From: a virus
Virus record (IMG/VR): IMGVR_UViG_3300025468_000005
Coordinates: 1 to 40,198 of that record
DNA: 40,198 nt
Strand: one strand, 5' to 3'
Under the pieces are notes generated by a model. It saw nothing but the letters and a program-made list of their open reading frames with translations, was not told where the DNA came from and made no database searches. Below are positions 17,376 through 25,960 of the stretch, piece after piece. The position numbers and the translations under genes are program-made. The number at the start of each line of letters is the position of its first letter. Position 1 is the first letter of the stretch.

Positions 17376-17726
17376 ATGAGTATAAAATCAAAATTTAAAC
17401 GTAGATTAAAAACTTCTGCTCGTGGATCAGAAACAAGTATAACAACTAAAGATGATATGGATAACTCGATTGCTAGTAATGACGATCTTGTTATTGTTGA
17501 TACCAGAGGTCAAGAGTTTGAGTTGAGTGTGAAAGGTGTTTGGGTTAAAACCGCAAATGCTGGTGTTCAGGAAAATATCACAGATATAGCGGATAATGCC
17601 ACAGACACCACCATACTAAGGACATCACATATAGGTTCTACAGTACTTTCTCCTACAGGCGATGGTAGTCAATTAACTAACATGCCTCCTGGTTGGTCAT
17701 ATGCATCAACACTCAAATTCTCATAA
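17376..17726 (+). CDS. Short fibre-like protein with basic N-terminus
   Basis: 116 residues from ATG 17376. The start is preferred to the in-frame 17349 codon because GGTGGAG (17362-17368) lies just upstream and the preceding gene ends at 17374. The first 20 residues are strongly basic (SIKSKFKRRLKTSARG). The middle has DDLVIVDTRGQEFELSVKGV, and the end contains SPTGDGSQLTNMPPGWSY, a motif common in fibre tips and collar proteins. Function unknown; likely part of the fibre chain in which it lies. Confidence 0.55.
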   Translation: MSIKSKFKRRLKTSARGSETSITTKDDMDNSIASNDDLVIVDTRGQEFELSVKGVWVKTANAGVQENITDIADNATDTTILRTSHIGSTVLSPTGDGSQLTNMPPGWSYASTLKFS

Positions 17727-17750
17727 TATAAACATTAAGGATCACAAATT

Positions 17751-18938
17751 ATGGCCGATCAAGTAAAAGTATTTAAAAACGTAATCAACCAAACTGCCTT
17801 AGGTGCTGCACACTCAGTAACACTCGCATCTACTGGAGCAACTGAAAGAGCAGTGATTAAAGATGTGAGTTGCAGGGGGGTTCTGAATGCAACTCTAGAC
17901 CTAGATGGTCGAACTGTACTTACAAGTACCCAAGATATGGTAGCAAGTGGTTCTCTTATCATGGATGTTAGCTCTGTGTTATCATTGAAATTTCCTTATA
18001 TAGATGTTGCAGTTCCTAATAGTTTTAAAGGTATGTTTTTTAGTGGTTATGCCGATGGAGTAAACTACATTGAAGGGGATGGTGTAGGGGATGGTTTAAA
18101 TACCACAATGACGGAAATCACAAACAACCGTGCCTATGGTCTTGATACCTACAGCTCCTTTGCTGCAATGAAAAATGGGACTCTAACCTTCTTCCGTTAT
18201 TACTCCAATACAATCTACGAATATGAAGCAACGTCTGCTAGCCCTATAACATCTTATAGTTTTGGCTCTGGATTTGGATCATGTACAGATGGTACATATA
18301 TGTACAATATTCCAGCTGGAAATACTACCACTATATACAGGCGACACATTGAAACAGGTGTAAGTACGAACTTCAATGTATCAACGGGAACTGTCAACGG
18401 GCAAGTTGGAAACCAAGGGTCTTTCTTGGAGTACCACGATGGTCATCTATACACTAAGTCGACTGCAAGTGCTAATACTATGGAGATCATCAAGATTTCT
18501 GATGGGTCTGTTACTACTATAACCAGTGGGTCTGTTGGAAACTATTCAGACGGTGGTTGTATCGTGACTACAGTGGCAGGTACATCTTATGTAGTAGAGC
18601 AAGGTACCAGCTACTGGAACTGGTATGAAATTGGTGGTACATCAACCACTTTCACAAACGTAAGTGGTGGTTCTAATGCGTCTACAGAGTATGGTGATGG
18701 TGCTGTTGAGGTTGCCCCTGGTATTGCAATGATCTTCTGTGAATACTCGGACGATCTTACTATCATTGACATGAATAATATAGCACGGCTACATATCTCA
18801 AGTGCATCAGATAGAAAAATGGCTGTTAATGACGCATTTAGTGACAGTTTCAGTGCATGTGGATTACTTACTAGGGAAGTAAAAGCGGTTAACTACGATG
18901 CCTACACATCAGGAATTCTAATCACAGAGGACGCATAA
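17751..18938 (+). CDS. Putative fibre/receptor-binding protein with propeller-like body
   Basis: 395 residues. About 100 N-terminal residues form a beta-sandwich-like adaptor (VFKNVINQTALGAAHSVTLA, LNATLDLDGRTVLTST, KFPYIDVAVPNSFKG). Residues from about 130 to 360 show repeated Tyr/Trp-Gly strands typical of Kelch-like propellers (TYMYNIPAGNTTTIYRRHIE, EYHDGHLYTKSTASANTMEI, TSYVVEQGTSYWNWYEIGG, IAMIFCEYSDDLTIIDMNN). The repeat is not like FDPNTAGKF in the neighbouring genes. It is followed two bases later by the next gene. A carbohydrate- or protein-binding fibre role is inferred from locus and fold pattern only. Confidence 0.5.
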   Translation: MADQVKVFKNVINQTALGAAHSVTLASTGATERAVIKDVSCRGVLNATLDLDGRTVLTSTQDMVASGSLIMDVSSVLSLKFPYIDVAVPNSFKGMFFSGYADGVNYIEGDGVGDGLNTTMTEITNNRAYGLDTYSSFAAMKNGTLTFFRYYSNTIYEYEATSASPITSYSFGSGFGSCTDGTYMYNIPAGNTTTIYRRHIETGVSTNFNVSTGTVNGQVGNQGSFLEYHDGHLYTKSTASANTMEIIKISDGSVTTITSGSVGNYSDGGCIVTTVAGTSYVVEQGTSYWNWYEIGGTSTTFTNVSGGSNASTEYGDGAVEVAPGIAMIFCEYSDDLTIIDMNNIARLHISSASDRKMAVNDAFSDSFSACGLLTREVKAVNYDAYTSGILITEDA

Positions 18939-18939
18939 T

Positions 18940-19251
18940 ATGTCATTAATTCAAGAAACAAAAAGTTTAGGATTTGCAAGTACCGATAAAACAATTATCA
19001 GAGGTAATGTGGCTCAATACGGAGTGATATACACTGTACCCTTTGGAAGAAAATGGGTCGGTACATTAAACTGTGGGTCTACAAACCCCCCTAATGTTAA
19101 CGGTGTGCCTCTTCGTTGTTTTGGTGGGTCGGGCACTTCTGTTGCAAGTCCAGGAGGATTTAATACATACACCTTTCTTGGCGGCACTGTAATTAAAGAA
19201 GGATACAGTGTGAATACTACTTCCATTTTCGGTATTGAATCTGATGCATAG
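18940..19251 (+). CDS. Hypothetical fibre-locus protein
   Basis: 103 residues, beta-rich, with YGVIYTVPFGRKWVGTLNCG followed by a loop rich in Pro, Gly and Asn (STNPPNVNGVPLRCFGG) and GGTVIKEGYSVNTTSIFGI. The pattern resembles the small C-terminal sandwich of some phage structural proteins, in which a VPxGRKW-like strand opens the domain. It starts two bases after the preceding stop and ends nine bases before a chaperone-like gene. I do not recognise a family. Confidence 0.45.
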   Translation: MSLIQETKSLGFASTDKTIIRGNVAQYGVIYTVPFGRKWVGTLNCGSTNPPNVNGVPLRCFGGSGTSVASPGGFNTYTFLGGTVIKEGYSVNTTSIFGIESDA

Positions 19252-19260
19252 GGGATTATT

Positions 19261-19686
19261 ATGAATATAACCATTAACGATGATTTATCATCACTTGTAG
19301 TTTCAGAAGATGGTCTAATGGAGTGCATATTGCCTCCTTATAACCCTGAAACGCAAGTACCCTTTACCTCAGAAGCAGAAGTTAATGCTTTTGCTTCCAC
19401 TATTAATACTAATCCTAATTACTTCAGTATAAAATTATCGGATGAAGAGAAAGCGGTTATAGTCTTTGATATTGAATCAGAAAGTGTACGTCAAGAACGT
19501 GATATGTTATTAACGTCTATCGTAGATGCTATTAATCCTATGCGGTATAAAGCATTATCAGAAGCGGATCAGTTGTCTTGGGATCAATATAGATTGGATT
19601 TATTAGCAGTTCCTCAACAAGTGGGTTTCCCTTTTGATGTAGTGTTTCCTGATAAGTTTTGGATTGTTGAAGAAACTATAGTATAA
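19261..19686 (+). CDS. Tail-fibre assembly chaperone-like protein
   Basis: 141 residues. The C-terminal half has the pattern of phage tail assembly chaperones: RQERDMLLTSIVDAINPMRY, then LSEADQLSWDQYRLDLLAVP and GFPFDVVFPDKF, matching the usual R-x-x-R-D-x-L-L ... W-x-x-Y-R-x-x-L-x-x-x-P-Q ... F-P layout. The N-terminal half (MNITINDDLSSLVVSE, ILPPYNPETQVPFTSEAEVN) corresponds to the variable beta part. Such proteins fold or trimerise adjacent fibres. It follows the propeller-like gene cluster. A similar gene occurs at 23495. GGGGAT upstream is the ribosome site. Confidence 0.65.
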   Translation: MNITINDDLSSLVVSEDGLMECILPPYNPETQVPFTSEAEVNAFASTINTNPNYFSIKLSDEEKAVIVFDIESESVRQERDMLLTSIVDAINPMRYKALSEADQLSWDQYRLDLLAVPQQVGFPFDVVFPDKFWIVEETIV

Positions 19687-19689
19687 ATA
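19682..19689 (+). promoter_or_regulatory. Late promoter box TATAAATA
   Basis: Exact box containing the stop codon (19684-19686) of the chaperone-like gene; the next ATG is at 19751, leaving a leader of about 50 bases with AGAGAGG as ribosome site. Confidence 0.65.
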
Positions 19690-19750
19690 ATAGTAACAAC
19701 AACTAAACATATTCTATATTGGAATGTAGTAAATTAAGAGAGGTAGCATA

Positions 19751-19936
19751 ATGTCTGCGATAATCGTATCCGGAAACACATCTGGAACAGTAACTATACA
19801 AGCACCTGATATTGCAGGTAATACAATATTAACTTTACCTACATCTGGTACTGCTATAGTAACAGACGTAGATTTATCATTGGCTATTCAAGGAATAATT
19901 GATCCTATAGCAGCAGCAATCATATTCGGAGGATAG
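19751..19936 (+). CDS. Very short fibre-like structural protein
   Basis: 61 residues: SAIIVSGNTSGTVTIQAPDI, then AGNTILTLPTSGTAIV and a hydrophobic end (IIDPIAAAIIFGG). The Gly-Thr-Val-Thr-Ile/Pro-x-x-Ala-Gly-x-Thr-x-L-x-L-P sequence is a repeat found in many tail-fibre shafts, so this looks like a detached shaft unit. It ends three bases before the next fibre gene, which could be its partner. An intact AGAGAGG ribosome site supports translation. Confidence 0.5.
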   Translation: MSAIIVSGNTSGTVTIQAPDIAGNTILTLPTSGTAIVTDVDLSLAIQGIIDPIAAAIIFGG

Positions 19937-19939
19937 AAA

Positions 19940-20854
19940 ATGGCTTTTAAAAATATAAAGATAGTGGGTAATGGTACTGCTCAAACAGTACTAACAAATA
20001 CAAGTATACTAGAAGGTGTGACAACAGGACTTGTTGCATACAATTCTACAGCAGGTGCTTTAAGTTTTAGCCTATTAATAGATGGCGTATCTGTAATTTC
20101 AGAAAGTGTTGATGCTAATACTAGTTATAGACTACCAGACAAAGTTAATATCCCCGTTAATACTGTACTAACGGTTAATGCAGCAACAGGTCTTGATATC
20201 ACTGTAAGTGCTTATCAAACTGCTATTGATGTAAATGCTGCACTATCACTTGCACAAACAAGTGCAGCTGCTGCTGCTCAGTCCGCTATTGATGCAGTTA
20301 ATGCGTTACCAGCAGGTACACTAAATGACATTACCCCAGCTTTAGATAAGGCGTATAGTTCAACTAAGATTGAATCTGAATTAACATTAAAAGAAGATGC
20401 GGATGCAACTATTCTTAAAGATGCTGACATTGGTGTTTCTGTTGTCGGTGTTGCAGACATTGGTTCTACAGTACAAGCATACGATGCAGACACCTCTAAG
20501 CTAGATGTAGCAGAAACTCGCACAGCAAACATTGACTTACTAACCTACGCTGAAACCAAAGTAGCAATGGCAGCAGATGATGTAGACCTATCACTAGGTA
20601 ACATCTTCACCAAGACAATCTCAGTAGGGACTACTCTAACCATTAGTAATCCAGCAGCATCGGGTAAAGGCTCAGCATTTACGTTGATCTTAACCAATGG
20701 TGGTGCAGCGGTTATTACATTTCCTGCTAGTGTTAAATGGGCAGCAGCAACAGCACCTACACTCACAGCAGCAGGTATTGATGTATTGACCTTTACTACA
20801 GTAGATGGTGGGACAAACTGGTATGGTATTGCTGCTGGCATAGGGATGGCATAG
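19940..20854 (+). CDS. Tail-fibre-like protein
   Basis: 304 residues. The N-terminal ~100 residues are a beta domain (FKNIKIVGNGTAQTVLTNTS, YRLPDKVNIPVNTVLTVNA) that resembles adaptor domains of fibre proteins. An Ala-rich helix follows (ALSLAQTSAAAAAQSAIDAV), then two ADIGxxV units shared with the gene at 13164. The C-terminal part (LSLGNIFTKTISVGTTLTIS, VITFPASVKWAAATAPTLTA, TFTTVDGGTNWYGIAAGIG) is a widespread marine phage fibre end domain. The stop is separated by one base from the next large fibre gene. Probably a shaft or connector for it. Confidence 0.65.
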   Translation: MAFKNIKIVGNGTAQTVLTNTSILEGVTTGLVAYNSTAGALSFSLLIDGVSVISESVDANTSYRLPDKVNIPVNTVLTVNAATGLDITVSAYQTAIDVNAALSLAQTSAAAAAQSAIDAVNALPAGTLNDITPALDKAYSSTKIESELTLKEDADATILKDADIGVSVVGVADIGSTVQAYDADTSKLDVAETRTANIDLLTYAETKVAMAADDVDLSLGNIFTKTISVGTTLTISNPAASGKGSAFTLILTNGGAAVITFPASVKWAAATAPTLTAAGIDVLTFTTVDGGTNWYGIAAGIGMA

Positions 20855-20855
20855 T

Positions 20856-23483
20856 ATGAGTATTGAAAGGAAAGTATTAGGGACAAGCCCTAGTGGTGGT
20901 GATGCTTTGACTGTTGAGGATGTGTTCTCGACTTATCTTTATACGGGTAATGGTGCTACCCAAACCATTGAGAACGGTATTGCTTTAGGTGATAGCAATT
21001 ATGGAGCAAGTGTCGAATTTGATGGGGTTGGTGATTACTTGAGTCGGAGTTCTGATCTCACGGGTAATGCTGATGGGAAGACTTTTACTATTAGTGCTTG
21101 GGTTAATACCAAAAATGCGCGCGCTCCCTTCTATTACAACAGTTCGTCATCAGCAAACAACATTGGCATTGAGTTAAGTAGCGGAGGGAATTTTTCATTC
21201 ATCAATAGCGTTAGTTCTGCTAGTCGGTGGAATATAAATTCAACATCAGCAGTTGGGGTCTTAAACACTTGGCAACATGTTTTATTTTCTTTCGATGCTG
21301 ATAGTCAGGCTAACTGCAAGCTGTACGTAGACGATGTAGCTGTACCATTGACTTTTACAACATTTTCCACTGGATCTAATGTTGTTTTCACTTCCGCATC
21401 TCAAGTAGTTGGCGCAATATCATGGGCGTTAAGCGTAAAAACTAAAGGTAGACTCTCAAACCTATTCCTAGACTACACCTACCGTGACCTATCAATAGAA
21501 TCTAACAGACGATTATTCATCACTGCTGATGGTCAACCTGCAAGTAAAAGTGGTCTTGAGGCTCTTAACCCAATCATGTATATGCCTTTAAATGACACAG
21601 ATGGTATCGGTTCTAACTTAGGTACTGGTGGTGACTTTACTGTTAATGGTAGTCCAAAGGCATTATCAATAGGTGGACCTTATATCGGTGATGGTGTTGG
21701 GCAAGGGGGCATGATTTGGTTGAAGAATAGAACTCAAGCGTCCAATCACATGCTAATGGATACTGAACAGGGCGTTAACAGACAACTTCGCTCAAATGAG
21801 ACTGGGGCAGCAGAACCACTTTCATCGATCCTTGACAGCTTTAATAGTGATGGGTTTTCACTAGGAGTAGGAAACGGCAACTCTAACGGAGTGGGAGAAT
21901 CCTACGCCTCTTGGACATTCCGCAAAGCCCCACGATTCTTTGATGTGGTTACTTATACTGGTGATGGTGTTACTGGTAGAGAGATAGCACATGACTTGGG
22001 TTGTGATGTTGGGATGCTGATTGTTAAGAGAACGGATATAGCAGATGATTGGGATGTCTTACATAAAGATGTTGAGGTATTAAGGCTTAACACAACTGAC
22101 GCAGTATTAGCAGGATATGCGCCGATACGTTTCGGTGATGGCTCAAACCTGATAAGACCAACAAGTAGTGTGTTTACGGTAGGCTCTTCTGGAGAGACTA
22201 ATGGCTCAGGAGGAACATACGTAGCCTACCTATTCGCCCACGATCCAGAGGGTGAAAATGGGGATGATGGGATGATTGCTTGTGGGAGTTATAACGGAGC
22301 TTTTACTTACCAAGAAATAGACTTAGGTTGGGAAGCACAATATGTAATGATTAAACGTACAGATTCCGCACAAGATTGGATGGTGTTTGATAGTATGCGT
22401 GGGATGACTGCTAATACCACTGGTGGTGACGTTCCAGGAGGTAATGATAATAGGCTGAGGCCAAATGACTCAGCACTGGAAGAGTCAGACACTTACGGTA
22501 TTGATCCGCATGCTTCTGGCTTTAGTGTTAGAGGTAGTAATATATCAGTGTCAGGCTCAACCTACATCTACATGGCTATCCGCAGACCCATGAAGACTCC
22601 AGAGGTGGGGACTGAGGTTTTTGCTATTGATACTAGGCTTGCTACTGAACCTAGTTTTATTGCTGGCTTTCCTTTGGATTTATCTATTAGTACAATCACA
22701 AGTGGGGGTGTTAATCGGTTAGTTAATAGTAGAATAACAGGGATTACAACCTTAAAAACTAATTCAACAGTGGCAGAGGGATCTGAGACTGGGTCAACAT
22801 TTGATTATATGGATGGATGGAATAGTAATACTGGACTTAACACCTCTCTTTACTCTTGGATGTGGAAACGTGCCACCGGCTTCTTCGATGTGGTGGCGTA
22901 TACTGGTGATGGTACAAATCCTGCTACTATTAGTCACGGTCTCGGTGTTGAACCAGAGTTGATTATCTATAAAAACAGAAGTGCCGCACAAGACTGGTTT
23001 GTGTCATGGGGGCATCTAGGTCTAAAACTCAACTCCAACGCTTCCCATCTCTTTGCTGGAACTCCAATGACTGTAGGGAGATGGGGAATAAAGGCATACG
23101 CCAGTATCTATTCTGGCGCATGGACAACAAACACAACTGGCGATAACTATATCGCCTACCTCTTCGCAACCCTAGATGGCATCAGTAAAGTCGGATCTTA
23201 CACAGGTAACGGCACTAACCAAACCATAGATTGTGGATTCTCAACTGGTGCTAGATTCATCCTAATCAAACGGACTGACTCAACAGGTGACTGGTTCACT
23301 TGGGATACTGAGCGTGGAATCGTGGCAGGTAATGACCCACATCTATCATTGAACACAACAGCAGCAGAAGTAACAACCGATGACTCTGTAGACCCTGATA
23401 GTTCAGGTTTTATAGTGAATCAAGTAGCAGCAACTAATATCAATGTATCCGCTGGCGAATACATTTTTTACTCAATCGCATAG
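20856..23483 (+). CDS. Large tail fibre with LamG-like domain and repeated W-x-V-x-D modules
   Basis: 875 residues. A concanavalin-like (LamG) domain spans about residues 45-215: ASVEFDGVGDYLSRS, KTFTISAWVNTK, LNTWQHVLFSFD, CKLYVDDVAVPL. After it come at least five units of the kind seen in DUF7483 phage fibres, for example MIWLKNRTQASNHMLMDTEQ (about 286), MLIVKRTDIADDWDVLH (about 385), VMIKRTDSAQDWMVFDS (about 497), LIIYKNRSAAQDWFVSW (about 700) and FILIKRTDSTGDWFTWDTER (about 800), with linkers like FFDVVAYTGDGTNPATISHG. LamG folds often bind glycans, so this is a strong candidate receptor-binding fibre. A chaperone-like gene follows directly. Confidence 0.75.
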   Translation: MSIERKVLGTSPSGGDALTVEDVFSTYLYTGNGATQTIENGIALGDSNYGASVEFDGVGDYLSRSSDLTGNADGKTFTISAWVNTKNARAPFYYNSSSSANNIGIELSSGGNFSFINSVSSASRWNINSTSAVGVLNTWQHVLFSFDADSQANCKLYVDDVAVPLTFTTFSTGSNVVFTSASQVVGAISWALSVKTKGRLSNLFLDYTYRDLSIESNRRLFITADGQPASKSGLEALNPIMYMPLNDTDGIGSNLGTGGDFTVNGSPKALSIGGPYIGDGVGQGGMIWLKNRTQASNHMLMDTEQGVNRQLRSNETGAAEPLSSILDSFNSDGFSLGVGNGNSNGVGESYASWTFRKAPRFFDVVTYTGDGVTGREIAHDLGCDVGMLIVKRTDIADDWDVLHKDVEVLRLNTTDAVLAGYAPIRFGDGSNLIRPTSSVFTVGSSGETNGSGGTYVAYLFAHDPEGENGDDGMIACGSYNGAFTYQEIDLGWEAQYVMIKRTDSAQDWMVFDSMRGMTANTTGGDVPGGNDNRLRPNDSALEESDTYGIDPHASGFSVRGSNISVSGSTYIYMAIRRPMKTPEVGTEVFAIDTRLATEPSFIAGFPLDLSISTITSGGVNRLVNSRITGITTLKTNSTVAEGSETGSTFDYMDGWNSNTGLNTSLYSWMWKRATGFFDVVAYTGDGTNPATISHGLGVEPELIIYKNRSAAQDWFVSWGHLGLKLNSNASHLFAGTPMTVGRWGIKAYASIYSGAWTTNTTGDNYIAYLFATLDGISKVGSYTGNGTNQTIDCGFSTGARFILIKRTDSTGDWFTWDTERGIVAGNDPHLSLNTTAAEVTTDDSVDPDSSGFIVNQVAATNINVSAGEYIFYSIA

Positions 23484-23494
23484 GACAATCAACT

Positions 23495-23995
23495 ATGAAA
23501 TACAGAAATAAAACTAGTGGCTTAGTTAGCACTCAAGGTGAGATCCGCCGAGCTAATTCAAACTCTTCATTCCCTCGTGTATGGGACTCAGCAGTCTGTG
23601 AGAGCCTAGACATTGACCCAGTACTTGAAGCACCTAAACCAGAGGTTACTAATCTACAACAAGTAGTAGCTGATGGTGTAGAACTTGATGCTTTAGGTAA
23701 CTGGGTAAACAAGTGGCTCATCATTGATAAGTTTACTACTTATACTGATGATGCTGATGTAACCCATACCCAATTGGAACAAGAAACTGCTTACTTACAA
23801 TCTCTCGAAGATATTGCTACTGAAGCACTAAGAGCAGAACGTAACAAGTTACTGGCGGCTACAGACTTCTATGCCTTGACTGATGTAACTATGAGTCCAG
23901 AAATGACTACTTACCGCCAAGCACTGAGAGATTTACCGGCTAATACGGTAGATGTATTTAATCCTGTTTATCCTGAGTTATTAATCGTCTCGTAG
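23495..23995 (+). CDS. Tail-fibre assembly chaperone-like protein
   Basis: 166 residues. The C-terminus has the assembly-chaperone pattern ALRAERNKLLAATDFYALTD, then MTTYRQALRDLPANTVDVFN and PVYPELLIVS, the common R-x-x-R-x-x-L-L-A-x-x-D ... Y-R-x-A-L-R-D-L-P form. The N-terminus (KYRNKTSGLVSTQGEIRRAN then SFPRVWDSAVCESLDIDPV) is the variable part that usually copies features of the cognate fibre end. It sits 11 bases after the LamG fibre, and an intrinsic terminator follows, so the pair closes this transcription unit. Chaperone role by family and context. Confidence 0.7.
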   Translation: MKYRNKTSGLVSTQGEIRRANSNSSFPRVWDSAVCESLDIDPVLEAPKPEVTNLQQVVADGVELDALGNWVNKWLIIDKFTTYTDDADVTHTQLEQETAYLQSLEDIATEALRAERNKLLAATDFYALTDVTMSPEMTTYRQALRDLPANTVDVFNPVYPELLIVS

Positions 23996-24001
23996 TTTAG
24001 T

Positions 24002-24028
24002 AAAGGAGGTGTAAAATCCTCCTTTTTT
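24002..24028 (+). terminator. Strong intrinsic terminator
   Basis: An 8-bp perfect stem AAAGGAGG (24002-24009) / CCTCCTTT (24018-24025) with an 8-base loop is followed by further T residues, giving a six-T run at 24023-24028. It ends the fibre/chaperone unit and is the clearest terminator of the window. Confidence 0.9.
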
Positions 24029-24094
24029 CTTTAAAATAGTCATTTATATAATGGTTTCTGCTTATGAATTGAAACTGAATCAAATTAAAATTAT

Positions 24095-24102
24095 TATAAA
24101 TA
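24095..24102 (+). promoter_or_regulatory. Late promoter box TATAAATA
   Basis: Exact box 66 bases after the 24.0 kb terminator and 37 bases before ATG 24140, so the fibre at 24140 starts a new late unit. The stretch 24030-24139 holds nothing else recognisable. Confidence 0.8.
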
Positions 24103-24139
24103 ATATCACATAATAACACTTCGTGGATAGGGAAACGAA

Positions 24140-25933
24140 ATGGCAATAAGTAAGGATTTTATAGTAAAGAGTGGGCTAGTAGTAACTAGTCCTTTAGGCG
24201 TGTCATCAACACCTATTACAACAGATGAATCTGGTAAGGTGGTATTACCTAATGCAATAATATTAGAGGATGGTTCAGACATCCCTAAAGCCAATTTAGT
24301 AATCACCCCAGAATCTTTAGCAATACAAGTTGATGCTGTTATGGCTGGTGATGATATGCCTTGGGTTTGGACTTGGGAAAACTCTTCTCTACCATTTGCA
24401 AGAACTCCTATCACAAATAGTTTTCAGTTATCAGTCCCTTTATATGAGGACGGAAATTATACTATTAGTAACTTTACTAATACGATTCATGGTATGTTGG
24501 ATCAAACCCACGGAGCTTCACTAAAATGGGTTGATGGTGCTGGATTTGATAATGAAATATCTTGGGCAAGTACCAAATCAGTTGTATCAGAAAGTCACCC
24601 AGATATTAATGGTGGCGTTGCCATTGATGTTCAAAAGATAACGATTAATTTACCCACAAATATCACCCCACCAGTTCTAACTGCTCCTAGTGGTATTGGT
24701 TATATGGTTTCACATGCAACAGCTGGTTCTTATACATTCGGTGCTAGTAATGTTGGTGGAGGCGATTTAACATCGGTTGTTGAAGGTGATAATCCAAATA
24801 TTGGTCCAATGTATAGAGGATCAACGTATACCTTTACCCTTGATGCATCACTTGCGGGTCATCCATTTTACCTAAGTACAGACAACGGAGCAAATTATGT
24901 TTCTGGTTCGTATGTTGGTGAATATACAACAGGAGTTACTGGTTCAAGGAATGATGGGTCAACAGGTAAAACGACATTATCCTTTGCTGTTCCTGCTGAT
25001 GCACCTGATAACCTTTATTATCAATGTGGCAATCATAGTTCAATGCGTGGTGTTATTACCATTAAAGACTTAGCGGTTGAGGTTAATGACGCTGGTAACT
25101 TTGTTGTTTATTTCCAACATACCCATGAGGGCATGAAAACCCCTATTGAGTTAAGACCTCTTCCTACTCTTGTTAATCAGATGTGTCTTGTTTATGATGC
25201 ATCAAATAACCAGTTTGTGCCACAAGATTTGGCAACCTATGTAGAAAATACACCATCATTCAAAAACAAGATTAAAGAAGTTGCTGGTACTGCAACACTT
25301 GTTGCTGCTGACGGAACTTCACTTGTTGCCTCTATTAAACTTTATGAAGATGCTTCGTACCTACCTTATGTGAGTAACAAAGGTGGTGACTTAGCTTATG
25401 CTAAAGATACTAAATACATTTATATTTGGGATGTGATCACAAGCGGTTGGGAAGTAACTGGTACCAACGTTGCTAGTGTAACTGGACTTCAAGGTTTACT
25501 TGATGGTTATGCACCACAAACAACAACATATACAAAGACTGAAGTTGATACTAAACTAGATTTAAAATTAAACATTTCATCTAACTATTCTGATTATAGA
25601 TTAAAAGAAAATGTTGTTCCTTTGTCAGATCCAATTGATAGATTAGTAGCACTAAATCCTTCTAGGTTTAATTTTATATCTGATCCTGAAATTGTTATTG
25701 ATGGTTTCTTGGCACATGAAGCACAAGAGATTGTTCCCGAAAGTGTTATTGGTACTAAGGATGCTACACGAACTGAAGTTTATGAAATATCTCCTGGTGT
25801 TAATGCTGAACGACAAGTTCCAGTTTATCAAGTAATCGATCTTGCTAAAATTGTTCCTCTACTAGTTGCATCTGTGCAAGAACAACAAAAGGAAATTGAT
25901 ACACTAAAAACTTTAGTCCAATCATTGTTATAA
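24140..25933 (+). CDS. Tail fibre with cupredoxin-like domain and S74 self-cleaving chaperone
   Basis: 597 residues. Start ISKDFIVKSGLVVTSPLGVS is a typical marine phage fibre opening. Residues about 225-308 form a cupredoxin-like insert: GSTYTFTLDASLAGHPFYLS carrying His241, then PDNLYYQCGNHSSMRG carrying Cys296, His299 and Met302, a Cys-x2-His-x2-Met type-1 copper arrangement like amicyanin. A short shaft follows (YAPQTTTYTKTEVDTKLDLK). The last 114 residues are a peptidase S74 intramolecular chaperone: SDYRLKENV with Ser484 and Lys489 as the likely catalytic dyad, DGFLAHEAQEIVPE, and a C-terminal coiled coil. Cleavage before Ser484 should release the trimerised fibre. Confidence 0.8.
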   Translation: MAISKDFIVKSGLVVTSPLGVSSTPITTDESGKVVLPNAIILEDGSDIPKANLVITPESLAIQVDAVMAGDDMPWVWTWENSSLPFARTPITNSFQLSVPLYEDGNYTISNFTNTIHGMLDQTHGASLKWVDGAGFDNEISWASTKSVVSESHPDINGGVAIDVQKITINLPTNITPPVLTAPSGIGYMVSHATAGSYTFGASNVGGGDLTSVVEGDNPNIGPMYRGSTYTFTLDASLAGHPFYLSTDNGANYVSGSYVGEYTTGVTGSRNDGSTGKTTLSFAVPADAPDNLYYQCGNHSSMRGVITIKDLAVEVNDAGNFVVYFQHTHEGMKTPIELRPLPTLVNQMCLVYDASNNQFVPQDLATYVENTPSFKNKIKEVAGTATLVAADGTSLVASIKLYEDASYLPYVSNKGGDLAYAKDTKYIYIWDVITSGWEVTGTNVASVTGLQGLLDGYAPQTTTYTKTEVDTKLDLKLNISSNYSDYRLKENVVPLSDPIDRLVALNPSRFNFISDPEIVIDGFLAHEAQEIVPESVIGTKDATRTEVYEISPGVNAERQVPVYQVIDLAKIVPLLVASVQEQQKEIDTLKTLVQSLL

Positions 25934-25936
25934 ATA
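25929..25936 (+). promoter_or_regulatory. Late promoter box TATAAATA
   Basis: Exact box containing the TAA stop (25931-25933) of the S74 fibre; ATG 25961 follows after 24 bases with AAGGAAG as ribosome site. Confidence 0.7.
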
Positions 25937-25960
25937 ATAGTGTAAATAAGGAAGAATTTA

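Noticed and set aside
17727-17734. TATAAACA as late promoter before 17751
   Set aside because: Deviates from the exact box seen elsewhere and the gene can be read from the 17053 promoter.
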